A stretch of 20,349 nucleotides of DNA from Nitrosopolaris sp035691865 (GTDB taxonomy: Archaea; Thermoproteota; Nitrososphaeria; Nitrososphaerales; Nitrososphaeraceae): assembly GCA_035691865.1 (NCBI GenBank), contig DASSIM010000072.1:1-20349 (forward strand). Reading direction: 5' to 3'. Below the pieces are notes generated by a model. The model saw only the letters and a list, made by a program, of their open reading frames with translations, searched no databases and was not told where the DNA came from. The position numbers and the translations under genes were made by a program. Positions 15,465 through 20,349 of this stretch are shown here, piece after piece; the first letter of the stretch is position 1, and every line of letters begins with the position of its first letter.

Positions 15465-16168
15465 CTAATCCGTTAACAATCTTACGGTTTCAGATCTTTG
15501 AATATTAATTCTTCTACGATATGATTCTAAATCCTCTTGTGATTATTTGTGTGGTCAGCCTCGACAGTAACTTTTGAGTTAAGAGTGCGTATAACTATTG
15601 CCTTCTTTGCATTTAACACATTTTCGTATAATGCAGAATGTTGTGTTGCAATCATATCCCATTTTAGTTTTTCCTTAAATTTATTGACTTCTCTTACATA
15701 TGTATCATAGTCCTTAGCAAGAGTCCATTAGCAAAGGCGTCTGGTTTTCTCTTGACAGTTATGCCAATCCTTTTGAAGAAAATTCTCTAAAAAAACCCAA
15801 ATCACTCGCTACAAACGTTACTCCATGTGCCAAACCATCAATCATCACACCTGAGGATGAGGTTACAGTATAGGGAAGTATAGTGGCATCAGCAGCATAA
15901 AACAAGAAAGAAAGGTCTTCTTCATCAAGGAAATCTTTTCGTAAATCGATTACAGAATTGTTTTTACTTTTATTAAATCGCAAATTGACCTGCTCTCTAT
16001 TATAGTGATTCTTTGAAGAATTTACCACAATAATCCAATTTTCAGGTATATCCATCTTTTCTAGAATTTTCTCTAATTTTAGTGCATCTTTGAACGCCGA
16101 CTTATGATAGTGTTTGGTCTATTAAGTACGATATTTGATTTCTCTACTTTTGGCGTACTCTTGTTCAT
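15465..16168 (-). pseudogene. Glycosyltransferase C-terminal domain, multiply frameshifted
   Basis: Pieces in successive frames, read on the minus strand, rebuild a GT-B second domain. They are NIVLNRPNT from ATG 16168, then HKSAFKDALKLEKILEKM. Next comes MDIPENWIIVVNSSKNHYNR through DLRKDFLDEEDLSFLFYAAD, ATILPYTVTSSSGVMIDGLA and GVTFVASDLGFFREF. Another shift leads to GITVKRKPDAFANGL, another to AKDYDTYVREVNKFKEKLKW, and finally QEDLESYRRRINIQRSE before TAG 15465-15467. The YAADATILPYT....G....A...G.P.VASDLG pattern is the nucleotide-sugar binding part of GT4-like enzymes. At least four frameshifts are needed. It complements the N-domain relic at 250-678 in content, strand and decay. Confidence 0.72.
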
Positions 16169-16302
16169 ATTACATTCTTCTACTGATCAATTTAGAACAG
16201 CATGGTTTATGGAATCTGTTATTTCTGCATCCATTATTGTACTTACCTACTAGCTATATCATATAACGATGGAATTTCTAAATGTCCTGAGATAACTATT
16301 AA

Positions 16303-16312
16303 TTTAAATATT
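16303..16312 (+). promoter_or_regulatory. TATA box of the C2H2 zinc-finger gene
   Basis: TTTAAATATT lies 21-30 bases before ATG 16333, ideal spacing for a leaderless archaeal transcript. Confidence 0.5.
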
Positions 16313-16332
16313 AGTGATTATGAATTGTTCAA

Positions 16333-16485
16333 ATGGATTGCCCTATCTGTGCTTCGGCCAACGGGTTGAAAGATAGACAGGAACTAGTTCGACATATGAA
16401 GACCCACAGGGATAATCCCGATTTAATGATAGAAAAAATTGCAGATTATGTAGCTGCTCGTGAAACCTCACGAGAGCTGCAATGA
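16333..16485 (+). CDS. 50-residue C2H2 zinc-finger protein
   Basis: From ATG 16333 the frame reads MDCPICASANGLKDRQELVR, then HMKTHRDNPDLM and a helical tail ending SRELQ. The fold signature is C-x2-C-x14-H-x3-H (Cys3, Cys6, His21, His25) with a hydrophobic Leu in the recognition helix, a single classical C2H2 finger followed by an amphipathic helix. Single-finger archaeal proteins may act as DNA-binding regulators. The gene is intact, carries its own TATA box and stands alone among relics. The open frame on the opposite strand (16343-16594) is its shadow. Confidence 0.72.
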   Translation: MDCPICASANGLKDRQELVRHMKTHRDNPDLMIEKIADYVAARETSRELQ

Positions 16486-16660
16486 ATTTACATCTTACGT
16501 TATTTAGCATGGGACTACTACATCTGAGCACACTGGAAAAAGAATCATAACTTAAAGTGCGTCGTAAGACTCTTCTAATAGTGTGAGGGTACAAACATAA
16601 GTTTGTATTTTAGCAAGCTCAAGCGTTGATTTCCTACTAATCAATCCGAGAGTGACACTA

Positions 16661-16789
16661 GACTACATGTAAACCGAATATTTCCTACTTGAAAGACTGA
16701 AAATTCTATAGTTTACCCAATGCCTTATCAGACATTTCCGAACCATCATGCGGCGCTAGAATTGTAGGTGTAGTTGGTCTTTTGCTCAT
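16661..16789 (-). pseudogene. Universal stress protein N-terminal relic
   Basis: From ATG 16789 the frame reads MSKRPTTPTILAPHDGSEMS, then DKALGKL, and a TAG at 16706-16708. The same frame continues NFQSFK, a second TAG, then EIFGLHVV and a third TAG at 16658-16660. ILxPhDGSEmSdkAL, a helix and (E)IFGLHVV are strand 1, helix 1 and strand 2 of UspA. The open part is only 27 codons. TTAAATTAG upstream (16803-16811, plus-strand reading) could be a surviving promoter. Confidence 0.65.
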
Positions 16790-17010
16790 GAGTCTTTCAT
16801 ATTAAATTAGATGTATTTTTATAATGTTACTATTTGCTTTCGTCCATTGTATCAACTAGACTTAGATAGTGTTCAGCAATAAGACTATGTTAGAGCCCAT
16901 CATTATTATTTTCCAGAGAAATAGAGCTGTCATTCTTGTGCAATATATTGTATATTATTCTTTAATGATTCTGATAATTCATTTCGAGCGATGCCTCAGC
17001 TTTATGTATT

Positions 17011-17020
17011 TATATAATAT
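17011..17020 (+). promoter_or_regulatory. TATA box before a short orphan ORF
   Basis: TATATAATAT lies 25-34 bases before ATG 17045. It is a strong match to an archaeal TATA element at leaderless spacing, although the ORF behind it is only 24 codons. Confidence 0.4.
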
Positions 17021-17044
17021 TAGGAATTGATACAGATAATTGAA

Positions 17045-17232
17045 ATGATATCAAAGATACTAGTCGGAAAGGAATGCACCCAAGCTACCTTCAGATATAT
17101 CAGGACTGACTTGGGCTGAATATACTTTGTTGGAACAGTAATAAATTAAAGGCAGAATCTTTATCGCGTAAACTGGATGTAGCTCCCGGCAGCTCTGGCA
17201 TCTCGATTAGATATCTACCTGTAACCTCGTAG
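17045..17232 (+). pseudogene. Unassigned relic behind a good promoter
   Basis: ATG 17045 opens MISKILVGKECTQATFRYIR and stops at TGA 17117-17119; the first residues resemble a UspA start (KILV). Overlapping frames then read SDISGLTWAEYTLLEQ and NKLKAESLSRKLDV-APGSSG up to TAG 17230-17232. The last two pieces join well across a single-base shift. I cannot say whether all three belong to one gene. The family is not recognised. Confidence 0.3.
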
Positions 17233-17294
17233 CTCGACTACTTGAAACAGGTTTATGTAACAACTTTGTGGAACGCGGTGTGAATACGTCCAGA

Positions 17295-17304
17295 TTATAT
17301 AAAA
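17295..17304 (+). promoter_or_regulatory. TATA box of the intact UspA gene
   Basis: TTATATAAAA lies 41-50 bases before ATG 17345, giving a predicted start about 20 bases before the ATG. Confidence 0.55.
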
Positions 17305-17344
17305 GCGCTTTTATCTTATTATTATCAATATTATTAGTGATAGT

Positions 17345-17830
17345 ATGGCAAATGAAGCGCAGTCCAGGTCCAATAATAATGGAAAAATACAGATAAGAAA
17401 AATACTTGTTCCTATAGATGGTTCAAAGTATTCCTTAAATGCAGCTGAATATGCAACAAGAATTGCAAAAGATGAGAATGCGCAGCTATTTTGTATCCAT
17501 GTTATTACTCCCCGTATACCGTACGGATATGCAACTTCTGCAGCATCTACAACAGGTCAATACCATGAAGATATAAAAGATGTGGTCGAATCTTGGTTTG
17601 AGAAAGTAAGAGATATAGCAAAGAATGAAGGTATTTCTGATGTAAAGACAGACATTTTCACGGATGTTAAATCTGTTATTGAATCTATTTTAGACTATGC
17701 TAGTAGTAAGGATGTAGATCTAATAGTCATTGGAACTAAGGGAAGAACTGGACTAAAGAGATTCTTGATGGGAAGTGTAGCAAATGGTGTAGTACAGCAT
17801 GCTCATTGTCCTGTGTTACTAGTCAGATAG
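17345..17830 (+). CDS. Universal stress protein (UspA family), intact
   Basis: This 161-residue single-domain Usp is complete. Strand 1 and helix 1 are KILVPIDGSKYSLNAAEYA (about 19-37) and strand 2 is QLFCIHVI. A variable loop holds TPRIPYGYATSAAS. The C-terminal part is DVDLIVIGTKGRTGLKRFLM, GS, then HCPVLLVR. The G-x2-G-x9-G-S signature (Gly130, Gly133, Gly143, Ser144) marks the ATP-binding Usp class. Such proteins are cytoplasmic, dimeric and tied to stress or energy status. ATG 17345 follows a strong TATA box. It is the only intact Usp in the window; four other loci carry Usp or Usp-like debris. Confidence 0.93.
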   Translation: MANEAQSRSNNNGKIQIRKILVPIDGSKYSLNAAEYATRIAKDENAQLFCIHVITPRIPYGYATSAASTTGQYHEDIKDVVESWFEKVRDIAKNEGISDVKTDIFTDVKSVIESILDYASSKDVDLIVIGTKGRTGLKRFLMGSVANGVVQHAHCPVLLVR

Positions 17831-18121
17831 CTGTTGAATGTGAAAGGTTGTCTAGGTTTCCGAAGATCAAGGATTTGGTGAGTTTGCGGGACTTTCTGTT
17901 TTCTTATTGATAACTGGGTTTTGCAGCATGACAAAGCAACATTATACTCCCGGAAGGTTGGAGTGTGTTTGCTCGAGGTTCAGAGTCGATTGGCATTAGA
18001 ATATCCCATATTCATTCAAAGAAAGCATCTGAGGAAGATCGCTGCAATAGGGGCGGAACAAGTCGTCGTCGTCGTGGAGAGTTGTCGGACTCGAAGGATA
18101 GACGTTAATGCTTTAGGCTCT

Positions 18122-19186
18122 TTAATTACCATTTACGCACTCAAAGGCAATTGAACCACAAGCAGCATCTATTCCTATTACCTTCATGATGGTCGAAGAA
18201 TAAAAATAGTTCGGATATTCCGGTGAATCGGTACAAGGGTCTGGATCTGGGTTGTACTTATTCCCTTTTCCGATTGCTGCTTCAATGTCGTTTGTATGAA
18301 ATACATTACCAATCCTACCAAGATACTTCAGATTGTACTCCCTTTCAAACGATGGTGATACTCTTGATTTCTCTATCTCTTCTGGACTGTAGATTTTGTC
18401 AATGCCATAAGTGTAGTCCAGGAATAACCGTTTGTAAAGACAGGTATCTTCAGGCTCTGTTTCTATCCTTTCAAATAGACCATCAGGTGCATTAGGCGTT
18501 GATACAAATACAATGTAAGGATTTGATTTACCGATGTACCTTTCACTAACATCTCTAGCATCCTGCTGCTGTCCTGGTGGGAAGAAATCAGACTCGTCTA
18601 ATAGTATGAATGATACATTCTGTAGTCCACGCATAGCGTCAAGATGGTGTGAAGGAAATGCCTCTATCTTGACTCCATTGAGCTCGATGACTGTTTCTTT
18701 GTTATCAAATACAACATGTCCTCTATCATAAAACAGTCTCTTCATTCTATCTATGAGACCTATTGCTAAATCAATCCTGGGGCCTGTTACTATACACATT
18801 TCAGAGGCTGATAACATATTATCCTTTAAGCAAAGCCAGGCCATGAATCTAAGCATAAACTCCGTAATTCCTAGACCTGTGGCTTTCTTTATCCAGACGT
18901 GGCTATGGCTTTGTAATACATCAAAAATTATCTTTTCATAATCAAATAATGGCCTTTCCAACCCATTCTTCTTTGGTAAGCCAATGATGTGGTTGAAACA
19001 ACAATCCCCGTTAGTCCTGATATCTTCTGCTCTATGCTCTTCCGCATTCCAGATCCAGAATGGCTTGTCATGTAATTTTTCAAATAGTCTGTTTTGATAC
19101 TGTGTGTTCTGGGTTACACTTACCCTTTCTTTAGTTCTTTGAATGTCACTGTCTATGTATACTACAATGTAATTAATCCATACTTT
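18122..19186 (-). CDS. Viral terminase large subunit, ATPase part (nuclease missing)
   Basis: The minus-strand frame is open from after TGA 19187-19189 to TAA 18122, 354 codons. TTG 18961 is only an internal candidate; conserved-looking sequence extends far upstream (NRLFEKLHDKPFWIWNAEEH, RTNGDCCFNHIIGLPKK). From codon 18961 the motor has VWIKKATGLGITEFMLRFMA (a variant Walker A, KATGLGITE), CIVTGPRIDLA, and the Walker B FILLDESDFF, then VFVSTPNAP (motif III-like). TerL motors pump viral DNA into capsids. The RNase H-like nuclease should start at VIGIDAACGS, but the frame ends 10 residues later. No ATG exists in the N-terminal part, so the true start is non-canonical or lost. Other phage genes (portal, capsid) are absent. 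Confidence 0.75.
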   Translation of the reverse strand, partial: KVWINYIVVYIDSDIQRTKERVSVTQNTQYQNRLFEKLHDKPFWIWNAEEHRAEDIRTNGDCCFNHIIGLPKKNGLERPLFDYEKIIFDVLQSHSHVWIKKATGLGITEFMLRFMAWLCLKDNMLSASEMCIVTGPRIDLAIGLIDRMKRLFYDRGHVVFDNKETVIELNGVKIEAFPSHHLDAMRGLQNVSFILLDESDFFPPGQQQDARDVSERYIGKSNPYIVFVSTPNAPDGLFERIETEPEDTCLYKRLFLDYTYGIDKIYSPEEIEKSRVSPSFEREYNLKYLGRIGNVFHTNDIEAAIGKGNKYNPDPDPCTDSPEYPNYFYSSTIMKVIGIDAACGSIAFECVNGN

Positions 19187-19240
19187 TCAGTGTTCCGATA
19201 TTACTTGATACGAGGGTACACTTATAGTTAGCAGCAGAAC

Positions 19241-19309
19241 TTAGTTATCCTCATCTTCGTTTGGCTTGAATTTTTGCGCCCAAACAGGTCGGTCATACAA
19301 ACAAGGGTT
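19241..19309 (-). pseudogene. Short acidic protein tail upstream of the terminase
   Basis: The 22-codon frame between TAA 19310-19312 and TAA 19241-19243 reads NPCLYDRPVWAQKFKPNE, ending DEDN. It looks like the end of a real protein, perhaps a partner of the terminase gene, because it lies just upstream on the same strand. Nothing more can be claimed. Confidence 0.25.
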
Positions 19310-19346
19310 TTATGTATGTGTGGGAAAAGCAGTGCACCAAGACTTT

Positions 19347-20087
19347 TTATCGCACACTCCACCCGCCATCCACAATGATTGAAGTGCCGGTAACATAATC
19401 CGACTCATCACTAGCCAAATAGAGCGCAGCGTTGGCAATATCAATTGGGTCACCCATACGACCAGCAGGAATACCCATCAGTATTTGTCTTAACAGAGTT
19501 TCGTCCTCTTCAATGAATTTGGTCATATCTGTCTTGATGGCTCCTGGACAGACACAGTTCACATTGATTCTCTTTGGCGCAAAATCTAGAGCCAAAGCTC
19601 TGGTCATAGCAACAATTCCGCCTTTGGAAGCACAGTAGGGTGAGGAGTTATCGAAGCCAATACTAATACCCACTATGGAAGATATGTTTACGATTTTACC
19701 CTGGCCATTTTTCTCAAAAGTCGGCAAGACCTCACGTGTTAGCAGGAAGAAGCCTTTGAGGTTGGTGTTAATCACTGCATTCCATTCTTCGTCGCTGGTC
19801 TTCGAAATTGGGTTTTGACGAAAAATGCCGGCGTTATTGACCAAAATATTGATAGTGCCGAAAGCATCCAGTGTTTTTGCAACCAAATTCTTGACTGACT
19901 GTGTGTTTGATATATCACACTGGATGAACAGAGCATTCTCGCCGGCGATATCAGCGGCGGCTTTGCCTGACTCATTGATATCACTAAAGACAACCTTCGC
20001 GCCCTCTTTGATAAAAAGCCGGGCAATACCTAGACCAATACCTGAAGCAGCACCTGTTACGATTGCAACTTTACCACTTAATCTCAT
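19347..20087 (-). CDS. SDR-family NAD(P)-dependent oxidoreductase (FabG-like)
   Basis: This intact 246-residue classical short-chain dehydrogenase/reductase has the cofactor motif TGAASGIG (11-18), Asp36 after strand 2 (favouring NAD over NADP), CDIS (57-60) and NNAG (84-87). Asn110 and the catalytic set Ser137, Tyr151 and Lys155 (YCASK) follow, then the end region CVCPGAIKTDM and VTGTSIIVDGGW. The reaction is oxidation or reduction of an alcohol/keto substrate; FabG-like or polyol dehydrogenases are the nearest types, and the substrate is unknown. It uses more G and C than its neighbours and has a GGAG motif (20093-20096) just before ATG 20087, unlike the leaderless genes nearby, which suggests acquisition from elsewhere. 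Confidence 0.92.
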   Translation of the reverse strand: MRLSGKVAIVTGAASGIGLGIARLFIKEGAKVVFSDINESGKAAADIAGENALFIQCDISNTQSVKNLVAKTLDAFGTINILVNNAGIFRQNPISKTSDEEWNAVINTNLKGFFLLTREVLPTFEKNGQGKIVNISSIVGISIGFDNSSPYCASKGGIVAMTRALALDFAPKRINVNCVCPGAIKTDMTKFIEEDETLLRQILMGIPAGRMGDPIDIANAALYLASDESDYVTGTSIIVDGGWSVR

Positions 20088-20120
20088 AAAATCTCCGATT
20101 GTCTTTTCAGCCAGGCACTT

Positions 20121-20129
20121 ATTATACTA
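20121..20129 (-). promoter_or_regulatory. TATA-like box of the SDR gene
   Basis: The minus strand reads TAGTATAAT, about 34-42 bases before ATG 20087. It would give a short leader that contains the GGAG ribosome-binding motif at 20093-20096. Confidence 0.4.
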
Positions 20130-20201
20130 TAGGTAGGCGTTCCGCTTTCAGATATCGTAATGAGAGATAGAACAGCTTTTTGAAGAAAAAACAACATAGA
20201 A

Positions 20202-20349
20202 ATGCGTCATGGATATTCAGTGACCATAGGTCCGGATGGTAAGCCAAGAATAAGAGAATTCGGCAATGTAAAACCATCAAGATTTGGAATTGGTGGCTTC
20301 ACTAAACCTGAAATTAGTGGTGAGACAGAACCTTTAGTAGATGTAACTA
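20202..20349 (+). CDS. Small heat-shock protein (Hsp20), N-terminal part, partial
   Basis: From ATG 20202 the frame reads MRHGYSVTIGPDGKPRIREF, then GNVKPSRFGIGGFTKPEISG and ETEPLVDVT, running off the window. GYSxTIGPDGKP.(I/V)REFGNVKP followed by EPLVDV is the lead-in to the alpha-crystallin domain in archaeal Hsp20. The helical N-terminal arm normally found in front is missing. A piece of it (EIEQLFEEK) survives in another frame at about 20164-20190, ahead of a TAG. The 5' end therefore seems damaged, and ATG 20202 may be a fallback start. The protein would be a cytoplasmic holdase chaperone. Confidence 0.72.
   Translation, partial: MRHGYSVTIGPDGKPRIREFGNVKPSRFGIGGFTKPEISGETEPLVDVT

Noticed and set aside
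16343..16594. Minus-strand ORF of 83 codons.
   Set aside because: It is antisense to the C2H2 zinc-finger gene, which has motif and promoter support.
3541..16789. Several relics are interrupted by TAG, hinting at pyrrolysine or stop readthrough.
   Set aside because: The ATPase and proteasome relics are interrupted by TAA, and most relics also carry frameshifts. Ordinary decay explains both. No pyl genes are visible.
17160..17235. GC-richer segment with GTAGCTC motifs, considered as a tRNA.
   Set aside because: No acceptor stem, D-arm or T-loop pairing could be arranged; frames there look like protein relic.
17921..18154. Plus-strand ORF of 77 codons after the UspA gene.
   Set aside because: Its composition is not protein-like; a short CGT/GTC trinucleotide run near 18064-18078 produces the poly-Val stretch, and it runs into the antisense of the terminase end.

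Overview
The window looks like chromosome of an AT-rich ammonia-oxidising archaeon (Nitrososphaerota/Thaumarchaeota, perhaps Nitrosocosmicus-like). The grounds are archaeal TATA boxes about 20-35 bases before starts, an archaeal TFB tail, a proteasome beta tail, RtcB, an archaeal-type PolX, several UspA proteins, and small hypothetical families that I recall from this phylum. The assignment rests on family memory, not on a search.

Layout. 1-2.9 kb: the end of an Hsp20 gene, a glycosyltransferase N-terminal relic, a tiny zinc-ribbon gene, a methyltransferase, an RHS-core relic and a frameshifted coiled-coil gene. 3.1-4.6 kb: a broken UspA and an intact four-CBS protein. 4.7-8.7 kb, minus strand: rtcB broken by an internal deletion, a phosphoribosyltransferase, and nicotinate phosphoribosyltransferase (pncB). 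8.9-10.0 kb: relics of an APH-like kinase and a TFB, plus a small plus-strand ORF. 10.1-11.8 kb: full-length polX with one catalytic Asp changed to Tyr. 12.0-13.8 kb: a UspA tail relic and a P-type ATPase pseudogene. 13.8-17.3 kb: mostly decayed sequence (proteasome beta tail, glycosyltransferase C-terminal part, UspA head) with inverted repeats, one helical small protein and one C2H2 zinc-finger gene. 17.3-20.3 kb: intact UspA, a viral-type terminase large subunit without its nuclease, an SDR oxidoreductase and the start of a second Hsp20.

Intact genes suggest stress response and nucleotide salvage: UspA, the CBS sensor, PRPP-using enzymes, NAD salvage and repair-type PolX. The striking property is the number of gene relics on both strands. 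Long genes beside them (pncB, polX, CBS, SDR) read cleanly, so general sequencing error is an unlikely explanation. I see a gene graveyard with provirus and polymorphic-toxin traces. I do not see a convincing new multi-gene system. The best leads are the PolX substitution, the rtcB deletion and glycine-rich insert, the terminase, the RHS relic and the small zinc proteins.
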